DNA of 64,000 nucleotides from Candidatus Bathyarchaeota archaeon (GTDB taxonomy: Archaea > Thermoproteota > Bathyarchaeia > Bathyarchaeales > Bathycorpusculaceae), in the NCBI GenBank assembly GCA_003164295.1, contig PLTA01000055.1, positions 18,502 through 82,501 of the forward strand, given 5' to 3'. Position numbers and translations under genes: made by a program. Every line of letters begins with the position of its first letter. Position 1 is the first letter of the stretch. This document shows, one piece after another, positions 37,195 through 47,078 of this stretch. The notes under the pieces were generated by a model. It did no database searches and was not told where the DNA came from. It was given only the letters and a program-made list of their open reading frames with translations.

Positions 37195-37626
37195 TTAGTG
37201 AATGTAGTCTAATGTTTTCTTTTGGCTTTCATGGATTTCCTTCATGGATTCATATTGCGCTTCGATCAAAATTTTAAGCGAATCAATGTTTGTTTTAATA
37301 CTCTCTAGCTCAGCAGTTTTAAGAAGAATACCCGATTTTGAAAGCTGTTCATTTATGTTATCTACGGTTACCTCAAGCACCTTAACTTTAAACGCAAAAA
37401 TTTGCAGAGTATAAAGTAAGCTTAGCTGAGAATTTAAATTTTCAAGTTGATCTAAATATCGTGTTTTCTTAATGAAAGCTTTGATTTTTTGGTCTTGTGA
37501 AGCCTCAGGCGACTGCATAATCTGCTCGTAAAGAGCTGATTGTTTCCAAGTTGCCTCTTTTGTTTCATTCACAGTTTTCTGTATTCGTTTTGCAGTTTTG
37601 TCTAATAGTTCTAATACTTCATCCAT
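37195..37626 (-). CDS. Hypothetical coiled-coil protein
   Basis: 143 residues, almost entirely amphipathic helix with heptad-like hydrophobic spacing (MDEVLELLDKTAKRIQ, LENLNSQLSLLYTLQ, IKTNIDSLKILIEAQ). No Cys and no membrane segment. I choose ATG 37626 because GGGGGAG lies six bases upstream; a longer start at 37680 lacks such a site. A structural or oligomerising role is suggested by the coiled coil only. Confidence 0.6.
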   Translation of the reverse strand: MDEVLELLDKTAKRIQKTVNETKEATWKQSALYEQIMQSPEASQDQKIKAFIKKTRYLDQLENLNSQLSLLYTLQIFAFKVKVLEVTVDNINEQLSKSGILLKTAELESIKTNIDSLKILIEAQYESMKEIHESQKKTLDYIH

Positions 37627-37747
37627 ACTATTCTCCCCCAAATTAACGGTAACTATACATTCAAGAGACCATATCAACAATTACCATTATATATAATTTT
37701 AAACCCACGCGCATTTTGTTACTATCCGTAGGACAGGAGCAGTTATT

Positions 37748-38158
37748 TTGTTAACTATTTTTTATGATTTAAATATTGCAACTTGGTCATTTTTGAAAAC
37801 TAAAACGAACAGAGGGTCGTCAGAGAAACGTTATAGTGCATACTCAAACGGAAACATTTGGATGATAACATTTTATTATCATCACAGTAGCAGTAACCAC
37901 AATATTGTCATGGCATTAAACTCTGCATCTTCTTTACCTACGATTTCGCCCATTTCAACCACTACTTCGACCTCAATTCCTACACCGACTAGTGCAACAG
38001 CTACCACTAATCTAACCAATTCTACCACCGCATCTCCAACCTCAACATTAACTCCTTCAACTCCAGAGTTTCCATTAGTCTTTCTGCCACTAATCCTTGT
38101 AATGGCTAGCCTTGCAATCGGTGTTTTGTTGAAGAAACGAGCGAAAAAGGCTGCCTGA
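37748..38158 (+). CDS. Thr/Ser/Pro-rich surface-anchor protein, possibly a remnant
   Basis: The C-terminal half is a Thr/Ser/Pro stalk (about residues 55-105) followed by PEFPLVFLPLILVMASLAIG and a Lys/Arg tail, a typical archaeal surface-protein anchor. The first about 50 residues look atypical (WSFLKTKTNRGSSEK, FYYHHSSSNHN) and no signal peptide is clear, so this may be the end of a larger exported protein that lost its N-terminus. ATG near residue 54 is an alternative start. Confidence 0.5.
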   Translation: MLTIFYDLNIATWSFLKTKTNRGSSEKRYSAYSNGNIWMITFYYHHSSSNHNIVMALNSASSLPTISPISTTTSTSIPTPTSATATTNLTNSTTASPTSTLTPSTPEFPLVFLPLILVMASLAIGVLLKKRAKKAA

Positions 38159-38306
38159 AAATCAATTAATCGATTCGAATGTTTTCAAGAAACATAAATG
38201 AAGCGAATATTTAAAGCAAAATATAAGTACACCAATACGTTGCAACAATTAAAAAATAAAAAAGAAAATTAATGAGATTTGTTAAAGATTTTTCAGCTAA
38301 ATTAGC

Positions 38307-38447
38307 TTAATATCTTCTTGGTGGTCTGCGTTTTGAGTAGCATTCTCGGCAATATACTGGCCTGGTACCGTCTGGCTTGAAAGGAACATCACATTCTTTT
38401 CCGCAGTCAGCACAGGTTGCTTTGTGCATCTCTTTTGGATATGACAT
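38307..38447 (-). CDS. CxxC zinc-ribbon micro-protein (46 aa)
   Basis: A short gene encoding CADCGKECDVPFKPD then RPVYCRECYSKRRPPRRY. Cys pairs CxxC and CxxC spaced by about 17 residues and the CDVPFKPDGTRPVYC core match a common small zinc-binding domain in archaea and bacteria, often nucleic-acid associated. A basic C-terminus supports RNA or DNA contact. Start ATG 38447. Confidence 0.75.
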   Translation of the reverse strand: MSYPKEMHKATCADCGKECDVPFKPDGTRPVYCRECYSKRRPPRRY

Positions 38448-38777
38448 ACTGTTTTTCACTTCCTGTTCTAATTACTTTTGCAAATTGCTTTGCAAGGTTG
38501 TCTAATGCAGAACTTGCTATAAAGCCTATCCGTTGACAAAAAAAATTCCGATGGTGAGAAGTTGAGTTAAACTTAAGATTCTGTTTGGCTCCCATATTTG
38601 ATTGCAAATTTGTGAAAGTATTGTTTAATGCAGAATCTGATTCTAGTGCTTGGTAATTCATACACATTAAGCTTAAAATTTTAAAATTAAATTAGAAATA
38701 AAAAATACTCTATATTTCTAAAAAGACAAATTTAGAAATAATTTCAAAACTCAAACTTTAGATTTTGTTTATGCCAA

Positions 38778-38960
38778 TTACTCTTTTATTTTAGGCAATA
38801 TTTTAGTTGCCCATTCAGTTTTAGTATTGTAGATTTCGCGTAATTTTGGTGTGCTGCTGACTTCTTTTGCTTTTGCAGTCATTTGTTTTTTGGCCCGGCT
38901 CATAGTGGGATTTCGTTTGGTTTGTCCTTTTCTTTTGGTTTTATAACCTTCACGGTTCAT
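38778..38960 (-). CDS. Small basic protein of unknown function
   Basis: 60 residues, about one third Lys/Arg (EGYKTKRKGQTKR, MSRAKKQMTAKAKE), ending with a helix YNTKTEWATKILPKIKE. No membrane segment or Cys. Basic composition suggests nucleic-acid binding. A GGCAGAGAT stretch lies before the ATG. Chance is possible. Confidence 0.35.
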   Translation of the reverse strand: MNREGYKTKRKGQTKRNPTMSRAKKQMTAKAKEVSSTPKLREIYNTKTEWATKILPKIKE

Positions 38961-39120
38961 ATTGATCTCTGCCTAACTCAAAGTTTAAAACCTTCCATAT
39001 AGAAGTTTGCATTGCTTTTTTGCATTTACCGTATTCGCTTGGCCGCTTTGTACCCAAAGCTCTTTTCCAGTTTCTGAATCTAAAAAATTTTAACTATAAG
39101 CAAAACAAGAAAGTAAAGTT

Positions 39121-39911
39121 ATGACTGAATACTGGACGCTTCTACATCTTGTTTTAGCATTTGCAGTAGGAAGCTTGTGGGTAACAATAATCACCGTTAT
39201 ATCAGAAATGAAAGGCAATGTAGTAGGCGGCATCCTTGGCGGTCTCCCATCAACCTCCGCTTTCTCATTTTTCTTCATCGGCATCAACCAATCTACAACC
39301 GCCGCTGTCCAAGCCACCACAGTTTTCCCATTGGCATTTGGCATAACAAGTGCATACCTATTTTGTTACGCTTTTTTCAGCAAAAAAAGTTTCATCCGCG
39401 GAATCATTCTTTCTCTGGCAATATGGTTTTTAGCTTCTGGACTAATTGTTACTTCGGGTCTGAGCAATTTTGATTTTTCCTTGATCGGAGGTGCCGTTAT
39501 TTCTGTTTTAACTTATTATTTTTTCAAAAAGCTTAAACTTCAAAATATCGAAGGCGAAAAAAGAATTTACAGAGTTCATGAAATAATCTTGCGTGGAGTT
39601 GGCGCGGGCTTGCTTGTTTTGCTTTCTGTTCTTTTGAGTCAAATTGGCGGTCCCGTTCTTGGTGGTATAGCCGCTGCTTTTCCAGCAGTTTTCACTTCAA
39701 CCCTTATAATACTGCAAAGGAGTCGAGGCAAAGAATTTTCGCGTGCTATGACTAAGCCTTTGGTTTTATGTGGTATTTTGACAATTATTCCATTTTGCGT
39801 CGCTGTGCGATTTTCTTATCCTGTTTTGGTGTTTGGTTAGGAACTTTGGTTTCCTATGCTGTTGTGGTTCCCCTTGCAATTCTTTCTTATTATTTAGCCA
39901 AGCGTCCATGA
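39121..39911 (+). pseudogene. Polytopic membrane protein, frameshifted near its end
   Basis: The main frame (ATG 39121) encodes 239 residues with about seven membrane helices (LVLAFAVGSLWVTIITV, GGILGGLPSTSAFSFF, VGAGLLVLLSVLLSQI) and stops at 39838. In the next frame the protein continues with VWLGTLVSYAVVVPLAILSYYLAKRP to TGA 39909-39911, a natural last helix. A T missing from the run in GTTTTGG near 39823-39828 would explain it. The two GG-rich LGG(V/I)L repeats suggest an inverted-repeat transporter. Could be a sequencing error in a homopolymer. Confidence 0.65.
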
Positions 39912-39940
39912 ATAAGTAATTGATTAGTTTAAAAATTTGT

Positions 39941-40759
39941 TTAGGATGTAGGGTTTGTTTGAGGTACCAGTTTAATTTGGTAGATGTTTGGCCAATCTTT
40001 TCCAGTTATGAATAATCTGTCGTTTATTTGGTCGTATGCGATGCCGTTGAGGACTGCATTTGGGTTTGAATTCTTTTCGCTTGGCAATCCTGAGAGGTCT
40101 ATCCAAGCTTTAACTTGACCAGTTTGAGGGTTAATTATGGCAATTGTGTTTGTTTGCCAAATGTTAGCGTAAACATCGCCGTTAATGTACTCTAATTCAT
40201 TAATATTAACAATAGTGGTGTTTCCGTCATGCACTTGGACCTGTCCCGTGCGTGCAAATGTGGTCGGGTTCAAGAAATAGAGGTTGCTTGTGCCGTCACT
40301 CATGATTAAGTGTTTGCCATCAAAAGTTAATCCCCAACCCTCAGTTGTAAAAGAGAAATTTCCTAACAGGGCAAATGTAGTTTTGTTATATATGAAGCCT
40401 ATGTGGGATTCCCATGTTAACTGATCAATAGTGTTGTTGACGATTGTCATGCCTTCGCCAAAATATTGGCTATCTAAATTAACCTGTTGCTCAACAACAC
40501 CTGTGGTTAGGTTTACTTGACGAAGCGACGATTCGCCGTTTAGACCCGTGCTTTCATATAGAAAACCATCAGCGTAAGTAAGTCCCTCTGTAAAAGCATT
40601 CGGATCATGGGGGTAGGTGTTAACTATGGCGTATGTATAATGGATCACGGTCAATGGGCTTGCCTGGGAATTATTGTTGTTTATTATAATGAGTAATGAA
40701 GCGCTTATAACAAGAATGATTACTATGAATAGTACAGCTATGACTAAAGATTTCTTCAT
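39941..40759 (-). CDS. Glutaminyl-peptide cyclotransferase, exported
   Basis: 272 residues. An N-terminal membrane segment (LVIAVLFIVIILVISASLLI) anchors or exports a beta-propeller domain of the plant/bacterial glutaminyl cyclase type: YPHDPNAFTEGLTYADGFLYEST, YFGEGMTIV, EGWGLTFDG, INELEYINGDVYANIWQT and LNGIAYD. The family cyclises N-terminal Gln to pyroglutamate. It faces the exported block at 40.9-46 kb across a promoter region. Confidence 0.88.
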   Translation of the reverse strand: MKKSLVIAVLFIVIILVISASLLIIINNNNSQASPLTVIHYTYAIVNTYPHDPNAFTEGLTYADGFLYESTGLNGESSLRQVNLTTGVVEQQVNLDSQYFGEGMTIVNNTIDQLTWESHIGFIYNKTTFALLGNFSFTTEGWGLTFDGKHLIMSDGTSNLYFLNPTTFARTGQVQVHDGNTTIVNINELEYINGDVYANIWQTNTIAIINPQTGQVKAWIDLSGLPSEKNSNPNAVLNGIAYDQINDRLFITGKDWPNIYQIKLVPQTNPTS

Positions 40760-40905
40760 TGCATCTCATTTAGCACTTCTTGTTATTAGGTAAAACGGTA
40801 AATCCGCTTCTTTTGTTTCTCAAATTATAAAAGGATAAAGCATTTCATTAAGATTCGAAAGTCTTAAAGCCAGACCTCCATATTTACTTGTAGTGAACCC
40901 TGAAA

Positions 40906-41655
40906 TTGAGGCTTAAAATAATTAATGTTAAAGTCTCAGGTATAATTGCTTTAATTTGTATTCTTTTTATTTGTCTATCTATTTATCCTGATGCCCAGGC
41001 ACAAACTAACATATCTTTTAGCCCTCAAGACCAATTCAATATTCCCACCTACAATGGCTCAGTAAGCTTTGCAGTAAACGGCAGCTACTCCCAAGCAACG
41101 CTTGAAAACGATAGCTGGACGTTTCAAAATCTTAGCATGAATAGATCCACAGCGCTAAACAATTTTCTGGTTTCCGCTCAAAACTGTAACATTACAATAT
41201 TTTCCTATGCCGCGTCGAACACCACTCAAACCCTGAGACTGAGGTACGCAGTGACAGGAGCTGGCAAGCAGATTTTTTATTTTGGCCAAATTCCCGGTGT
41301 ACAAAATAGCATTAATTGGTATGTGGTTAATACGATTAACGGAAAAACCATATTTCTAACCCCTGGAGTAGATTGGACAATTTCTCGCAACGGAACCGTA
41401 GTTGTCAACGCTGCAACAGGCAACTTTAGCGTTGTTCGCTTCAACACTTTTAATACAATTTCACTGAATTCAAACTTGCCTTTCTATGAACAACATTCTG
41501 CCGCTATTGCCACATCAGCTGTAGTAGCAATTGTTCTGGTTTTAGCAGTTGGCATCACACTTAGAAATAGAACATATTTGACCGAAAAAAAAGCTGAAAC
41601 CAACGTTTCAGCAATCATTAAAACCAGCTCATTAAAAGATTCGGAGAAAACCTGA
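40906..41655 (+). CDS. Exported protein with C-terminal membrane anchor
   Basis: 249 residues: signal peptide (IIALICILFICLSIYPDAQAQ), an extracellular beta-rich domain with several Asn-X-Ser/Thr sites (NISFS, NGSVSF, NNTTQ-like NTTQTL), then a membrane helix (AIATSAVVAIVLVLAVGITL) and a short charged tail. TTG start. Its stop overlaps the ATG of the polyferredoxin gene by one base, so the two act together, perhaps in electron transfer at the membrane. The domain family is not recognised. Confidence 0.7.
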   Translation: MRLKIINVKVSGIIALICILFICLSIYPDAQAQTNISFSPQDQFNIPTYNGSVSFAVNGSYSQATLENDSWTFQNLSMNRSTALNNFLVSAQNCNITIFSYAASNTTQTLRLRYAVTGAGKQIFYFGQIPGVQNSINWYVVNTINGKTIFLTPGVDWTISRNGTVVVNAATGNFSVVRFNTFNTISLNSNLPFYEQHSAAIATSAVVAIVLVLAVGITLRNRTYLTEKKAETNVSAIIKTSSLKDSEKT

Positions 41656-42878
41656 TGCAAGAGAACCCAACTTGGCTTGTGCTGCTCATATTCGCCATGA
41701 TAGTAGTTCTGGGAATCTTACTTATCTATAAATTGTCTAAAGATAAAACAAAAAAAGTAAGTAATCTTAGACTTTTTATTCAAATAGTTGCTGTTGTTGC
41801 GGTATTCATGGGATTAATACTTGGGCCATTCAATTCACCCGTCTTCCAGCCTTTAGGTCCTTCACCGCGCTCTCATCTGCTCGGATCTAACTTTTTGGGT
41901 AATCAATTTCCCGATGGCATTTCAGTTCCTATTTTAGCATGTTATTACCCCAACGGACGAACTGTTACTTGTCCAATTTGGCAGCTTCAAGCATACATTT
42001 TCCCATTTTGGAATTATCAAGTTGGTTATCAGGTTTTGTATTCTACATCTGGTTTAGAAAAAATAGCTATAGTTTTAGGCATGATAATTGTAGGAGCCAT
42101 TATTCTAGGCAGGTTTTTCTGCGGTTGGCTATGTCCATTAGGGCTATATCAAGATGTGTTAACGCGAATCCGCAAAACATCCCGGCTCAAACATCTGCGT
42201 TTTTCCGATAAAACGAACACAGCGCTTGGGCAATCTCGATACATCATTATCGCGATTTTTCTGATTCTAAGTGTGATTTTTGGTTCATACGCCATTTTTG
42301 GTCATGAATTAATTCCAGGCACCATAACTGGTGGACCTCAAGGGACCGAAGCAGGTATTGTAAGCAATCTTAATGAGCCTTTTTGTTTAGTTTGTCCCGC
42401 GAGGCCTCTTTGCATTTTAATTGAAGTTGCCTTAGGCGCGATGAATTGGTCCTATATCTCAAAAATAGTCTACGGACCATTTTGGATAACAGGTTTCTAT
42501 ATCACGTCGTTAAACTTGGCTGTCCTGATTGCAGTCTCCAGTGTTTCCTTATTTTATAGACGGTTCTGGTGCAGAATTTGCCCTCTTGGCGCCTTAACAG
42601 CGTTATTTAGCAGTTTTACTCCCTTCAAACAAATCGCTTTAACACGCTTGAAAAAGAATGAAGAAAAATGCACTAAATGCGGAGTATGTAAACGTGTTTG
42701 CCCCACTCAAGCATATGCGGTATTTGACCAGAAAGGCGGGGACGTTACTGAATCCAGGTGTATACTTTGTGCACGTTGCGTTGAGCTTTGTCCTTATGAA
42801 GATGCTTTGGAGATAAAGTTTGCTGGAAAAACCGTTATGAAATCAAGAAACTGGTTGGAAGAGAAAAAGCCAAGTTAA
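41655..42878 (+). CDS. Membrane polyferredoxin, NapH/NosR-like
   Basis: 407 residues with about six membrane helices. Two cytoplasmic Cys motifs between helices (FCGWLCPLG and WCRICPLGAL) and a C-terminal dicluster ferredoxin (CTKCGVCKRVCP, CILCARCVELCP) match the NapH/CcoG/NosR-type electron-transfer proteins. Likely moves electrons between quinol or an external donor and cytoplasmic partners. Translationally coupled to the exported protein before it; no dedicated reductase is visible nearby. Confidence 0.85.
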   Translation: MQENPTWLVLLIFAMIVVLGILLIYKLSKDKTKKVSNLRLFIQIVAVVAVFMGLILGPFNSPVFQPLGPSPRSHLLGSNFLGNQFPDGISVPILACYYPNGRTVTCPIWQLQAYIFPFWNYQVGYQVLYSTSGLEKIAIVLGMIIVGAIILGRFFCGWLCPLGLYQDVLTRIRKTSRLKHLRFSDKTNTALGQSRYIIIAIFLILSVIFGSYAIFGHELIPGTITGGPQGTEAGIVSNLNEPFCLVCPARPLCILIEVALGAMNWSYISKIVYGPFWITGFYITSLNLAVLIAVSSVSLFYRRFWCRICPLGALTALFSSFTPFKQIALTRLKKNEEKCTKCGVCKRVCPTQAYAVFDQKGGDVTESRCILCARCVELCPYEDALEIKFAGKTVMKSRNWLEEKKPS

Positions 42879-43172
42879 TTGCGCTTCATATTTTTCATAT
42901 TTAATTTTTATTCAAGAGTAAGATCCAGGCGCGTAATTAGAGGGTTAGCTAGCTGCATTTTGAAACCTTTAAGCAATTTAGAGGTAAAAGGGTTGAAAAA
43001 AATGGAAAATTCAAAAAAAAATAAGTAAAAACTAAATGCAGATAAATTTACATCAATATTTTTTCTCTATCATTTTACTGAGCTTTAGAAAGTCTTATTA
43101 AAAACAAAACGTAAGGGGAAGCCATGAACGTCACAATTCAGTGTCGTTTATAAAACTTTAGGAAAGGAAAAA

Positions 43173-46052
43173 ATGAAAATTTCTAAAAACCAAAAAATTA
43201 TTGCAGTCACAATTTTACTGCTATTTTCGTTAACATCGTCAATTATGATGCTACCAAACATTATACCAAACGCTAGTGCACATTCTCCACCGTGGACTAT
43301 TACTGATCAAGCCTACATAGCCGCTGCGCCCAACCCAATAGGAGTGGGCCAAACTTTGCAAATTACTGTCTGGACTGCACAACCGATTGCTAATGCTCAG
43401 GTCGTCAATAACATAAGAAAGGAAAACTATACTCTCACTTTCACATCGCCAAGTGGAAAAGTAACCACTCAATACTGGGCCGTCGTTCAAAATACTGGCG
43501 GAGAACAAAGCACAACTTTTGTACCCACAGAGTTAGGCACATACTCAGCGACTTTCACTTTCGGAGGAATGACATATCCATCATTATCACAAATAACTAC
43601 AACTTTACCGTTTACAGCGGCGCAAAAAGCTTCAATCAATGCATATGCTGGAGACATCTTTACTCCTGCAACTGCCAGCTTAAACTTTACTGTACAACAA
43701 ACTCCATTACCCCAAACCTCTTATCCATTACCCACGAGCTATTGGACGCGTCCAATTGAAGGCGAAAACATTCAGTGGTACTCTATCTCATCAAATTGGC
43801 TTGGTCCAGCTTCTGCACAACTCGGTGCCACCAACGAACCAGGCTACAATAATTTCCAACCAGATGGAACAGCACCAAATAGCGGTCACATACTTTGGAC
43901 AAAACCAATAGAATTCGGAGGCGTAGTCGGGGGAAGCAATGTCGGTGATACTGGAGCAACGTACTATTCAGGCAGCTCATATCAACCAAGATTCTACAAC
44001 GCAATTGTTATGGACGGATACCTTTACTTCAAGATGCCTCTTAGCGGTAACGGCGGACCTGTGGTAGTTAATGGAGTCACTTATGCTGGAGCTTACGTAT
44101 GCTTAGATTTGAGAACTGGACAAGTCATTTGGTCGAATTCCAACCCTATATTCAACCCAACATGGGGACAACTATACAATGAAATTGATCCAAACCAATC
44201 AGGTGTTATTCCAAGCGGATTCTTATGGCAGGCAGTAACGGTTGCTCCCGCAATCATAAATGGAACGACTGGAAGCACTATTCAAATGGCAAATGTTACC
44301 TGGGAAGCTTTCGATGGGTTTACTGGAACTTGGGTATACAACATAACTAATGTTCCTCAGAACTGGAATATTTATGGTCCAGGCAGTGCATTGCTACAAG
44401 AACAGACAACCAAACAAGCTTATGATTCAACTGGCAGTCTGCTAATCTATGTCTTAGACTACAGCACTACCACCCAAACTGGATGGTTAGGACTATGGAA
44501 CAATAGCCAATTGATATACAATCCTCTTGGTGTAGGGCATCCATGGAGACCAGAGGGCACAGTTAATGACGGAAGCATCTCCGGTGCATACACTTGGAAC
44601 GTCACTATAAATGCAGACTTGAACGGACTTATAGCAACTCTACAACCTAACATTTCACTCATCGTAGATCCAACAACTACAACAGGCGTGGTTCTTGCAG
44701 GACCAACAATCAATGGAATAATTATCGGTGACATCATGTTTGGAACAAGCAGTGGTCTAACAGAAGCAGTAGGTCCTCAGTATACTCCGAACCCATTCAC
44801 GATGTGGGCAATAAACCTGAACGCAAGCAGAGCCGCAGTAGGCTCAGTCTTGTGGGTTAAAAACTACACCGCACCAAATGTCATACCAGGCAATCCTAAC
44901 TTAGGTGCTTACACTCAACGAGTCGTAGCAGTTGATCCGGTAACCCGTGTTGTAACTATGATGATAGGCGAAACAATGCAATGGATAGGCTATAGCTTGG
45001 ACACAGGAGCTCAACTTTGGGGTCCAACAACAACCCAATTTCCAGATGGCTATCAATACTTCGGCAGCGGACTCGGAGTTGGACAAAACGCTATCGACGC
45101 ATACGGCAAAATCTACGTTCAAGGATATGGTGGAGAAATCTGGTGTTACGACACATCCAATGGAAATCTACTATGGCAATTCGGCAACGGCGGATCAGGC
45201 AACAGCACAAACGACGGAATCAATTCGCCGTGGGGTCTACTACCAACTATGGTTACCGATGTTGCAGATGGAAAAGTATATGCATACACTACTCAACATG
45301 GAAACGGCGCACAATCCCCATATTATGTAAACGAAATGGAATACTGTCTTAACGCCACAACAGGTCAACAAATTTGGAGTATGCTAGGACAAAGTCCTAA
45401 CGACGGGGGTCCAGGATACCCAGAAAACATCATCGCAGACGGTGAGATGCTATATCAAAACATGTATGACAACCAAATATATGCTGTCGGCCAAGGACCT
45501 TCCCAAACAACTGTTAATGCACCAAACCCAGTTACAACCATGGGCGCACCCATCGTAATTAGAGGATCAGTAATGGATATATCCGCTGGCACAAAGCAAA
45601 ACCAACAGGCCGCTGATTTCCCAAGCGGTGTTCCAGCAGTTTCCGATGCTAGCCAAAGTCAATGGATGGAATACGTCTATATGCAAAAGCCAATGCCAAC
45701 TAACGCAACCGGAGTTCCAGTAGTTATAAGCGTAATTGACTCTAATAATAACCTCAGACAAATCGGCACGGCTACAACCGACACAAGCGGCATGTACACC
45801 TTAACTTGGACACCAGACATACAAGGCAATTACACTGTCATCGCCAACTTTGGAGGAACAAACTCGTATTACCCATCAAGTGCTGAAACCTCATTCTATG
45901 CCGGCGTAGCTCCAGTAGCCTCATCTTCGCCACAGCCAGTAGCTTCACAGGAACCAGTCGGAACTTACATCACCTTAGCAGTAGTTGCAATAATCGTTGC
46001 AATAGCCATAGGCTTCGCTGTAACTATCATAACGCTTCGAAAAAGACCATAA
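43173..46052 (+). CDS. Large exported PQQ-type beta-propeller protein, membrane anchored
   Basis: 959 residues: signal peptide (TILLLFSLTSSIMMLPNIIPNASA), an Ig-like N-terminal domain, a long region with PQQ/WD-like blades (LDLRTGQVIWSNSN, LDTGAQLWGPT, YDTSNGNLLWQFGNG, NATTGQQIWSM), an Ig-like domain with TTDTSGMYTLTWTPDIQGNY, and a final membrane helix plus LRKRP tail. It is very Asn/Thr/Gly-rich with many sequons, fitting a glycosylated cell-surface protein. PQQ use is not implied; these repeats are often structural. The 294-base gap upstream is AT-rich and holds its promoter. Confidence 0.85.
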   Translation: MKISKNQKIIAVTILLLFSLTSSIMMLPNIIPNASAHSPPWTITDQAYIAAAPNPIGVGQTLQITVWTAQPIANAQVVNNIRKENYTLTFTSPSGKVTTQYWAVVQNTGGEQSTTFVPTELGTYSATFTFGGMTYPSLSQITTTLPFTAAQKASINAYAGDIFTPATASLNFTVQQTPLPQTSYPLPTSYWTRPIEGENIQWYSISSNWLGPASAQLGATNEPGYNNFQPDGTAPNSGHILWTKPIEFGGVVGGSNVGDTGATYYSGSSYQPRFYNAIVMDGYLYFKMPLSGNGGPVVVNGVTYAGAYVCLDLRTGQVIWSNSNPIFNPTWGQLYNEIDPNQSGVIPSGFLWQAVTVAPAIINGTTGSTIQMANVTWEAFDGFTGTWVYNITNVPQNWNIYGPGSALLQEQTTKQAYDSTGSLLIYVLDYSTTTQTGWLGLWNNSQLIYNPLGVGHPWRPEGTVNDGSISGAYTWNVTINADLNGLIATLQPNISLIVDPTTTTGVVLAGPTINGIIIGDIMFGTSSGLTEAVGPQYTPNPFTMWAINLNASRAAVGSVLWVKNYTAPNVIPGNPNLGAYTQRVVAVDPVTRVVTMMIGETMQWIGYSLDTGAQLWGPTTTQFPDGYQYFGSGLGVGQNAIDAYGKIYVQGYGGEIWCYDTSNGNLLWQFGNGGSGNSTNDGINSPWGLLPTMVTDVADGKVYAYTTQHGNGAQSPYYVNEMEYCLNATTGQQIWSMLGQSPNDGGPGYPENIIADGEMLYQNMYDNQIYAVGQGPSQTTVNAPNPVTTMGAPIVIRGSVMDISAGTKQNQQAADFPSGVPAVSDASQSQWMEYVYMQKPMPTNATGVPVVISVIDSNNNLRQIGTATTDTSGMYTLTWTPDIQGNYTVIANFGGTNSYYPSSAETSFYAGVAPVASSSPQPVASQEPVGTYITLAVVAIIVAIAIGFAVTIITLRKRP

Positions 46053-46247
46053 ATAAACAAACAAACTAAATCCCTTTCTTTCTTTTTTCATTTTTAAATC
46101 TGAAAAAATTTTGCAACCCAAATATCACTATTTTGTCAACATCAATTTCCTTCAAAATTCGAAATATCCGATAAAAATAAAAGGTTAATTTTCCATAAAT
46201 TAAGTGCGTATTATTCAATCGCTGAAATCGTGCAGAGGTGATTTTGA

Positions 46248-46577
46248 ATGAAGAAATTTATGGTTTTATATTTGGCACCTGTAAGCGCTGAAGTGCAAAT
46301 GAATGTGAGTCCTGAAGAAATGACGAAGGGCATGGAACCGTGGAATGTTTGGTACAAAAAATGCGGAAAAGCAATTGTTGACATGGGCGCGCCATTGGGA
46401 ATGGGAACATGTTTAGACAAGAAAGGAATTTCTAAAAGCCAAAGTCAGATTACGGGCTACACTATTGTCCAAGCAAAAGATATGGACGCTGCAAAAGCAA
46501 TGTTAACCGACCATCCACACCTTATGATGCCTAAAGCAAGCATTGAAGTCCTTGAAATCATGCCAATGAATATATAA
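46248..46577 (+). CDS. YCII-related domain protein
   Basis: 109 residues with the dimeric alpha/beta-barrel pattern of YCII-like proteins: KKFMVLYLAPVSAE, then GMEPWNVWYKKCGKAIVDMG, GYTIVQAKDMDAAKAML and ASIEVLEIMPM. Related proteins are small enzymes or regulators of unclear substrate. AGAGGTGA lies before the ATG. No partner gene is evident. Confidence 0.75.
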   Translation: MKKFMVLYLAPVSAEVQMNVSPEEMTKGMEPWNVWYKKCGKAIVDMGAPLGMGTCLDKKGISKSQSQITGYTIVQAKDMDAAKAMLTDHPHLMMPKASIEVLEIMPMNI

Positions 46578-46676
46578 ACAAAACTGAAATCAGAAACAAG
46601 CAACTTTCCTTTTCTTTAAAACAAAGTAATTTAACAAATACCGAATAACAGAAGTGGATTATTCTTATTAGTGGCT

Positions 46677-46701
46677 CAGGGTTCAAATCCCTGACCTCTT
46701 G
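46677..46701 (+). other. tRNA 3'-end fragment (T arm and acceptor strand)
   Basis: CAGGG-TTCAAAT-CCCTG is a perfect 5-bp T arm with a canonical T loop, followed by a seven-base acceptor-like strand ACCTCTT and discriminator G. No matching AAGAGGT 5' strand, D arm or anticodon arm exists within about 200 bases upstream, so it is not a complete tRNA gene. It lies 90 bases before vapB. Such 3' ends are the usual attachment sites of archaeal integrative elements. Confidence 0.55.
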
Positions 46702-46790
46702 AGCTCACATCAAAATGTTAACAGACTATGCCGTTTTTAGCACAAATTTAAAGTACTACGCTAGTCCTACTGACAATTGGAGATTTCAGT

Positions 46791-47078
46791 TTGAACGAAG
46801 AAGTAAAAGTAACAAGAAAATATCAAGTAACGATACCTGAAAGCGTTCGCTCACAGCTCGATGTAAAAATCGGCGACAAACTCATTGTAAAATCAGAAAA
46901 CAAACGCATAATAATGGAGTCACCCAAACGCATCTCCGATCCCTCTAATGCGCTCTGGAATCTCTTCGGTAAGCCTCTTGACATAGATGCTACAAAACTT
47001 GTTGAAGCGTCATGGGTAGAACCTTCATTAAAGCGAAAGAAATTGAGTGGCGAAAAACAAACGGAAGCCACGAATTGA
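46791..47078 (+). CDS. vapB: VapB-type AbrB antitoxin
   Basis: 95 residues. An N-terminal AbrB swapped-hairpin domain (VTRKYQVTIPESVRSQL, then IGDKLIVKSEN) binds DNA and a C-terminal extension with NALWNLFGKP and Trp-containing ASWVEPSLK probably wraps the toxin. TTG start. Its TGA overlaps the vapC TTG start in a TTGA junction, the usual coupled toxin-antitoxin order. Confidence 0.88.
   Translation: MNEEVKVTRKYQVTIPESVRSQLDVKIGDKLIVKSENKRIIMESPKRISDPSNALWNLFGKPLDIDATKLVEASWVEPSLKRKKLSGEKQTEATN

Noticed and set aside
38407..38667. 86-residue minus-strand frame overlapping the zinc-ribbon micro-gene
   Set aside because: The overlapping short frame has the better conserved zinc-binding pattern; this one shows no recognisable domain.
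47012..47074. ATG 47012 as the vapC start
   Set aside because: It lies inside vapB and would add 21 residues before the PIN core; the TTG at 47075 overlapping the vapB stop gives the standard N-terminus.
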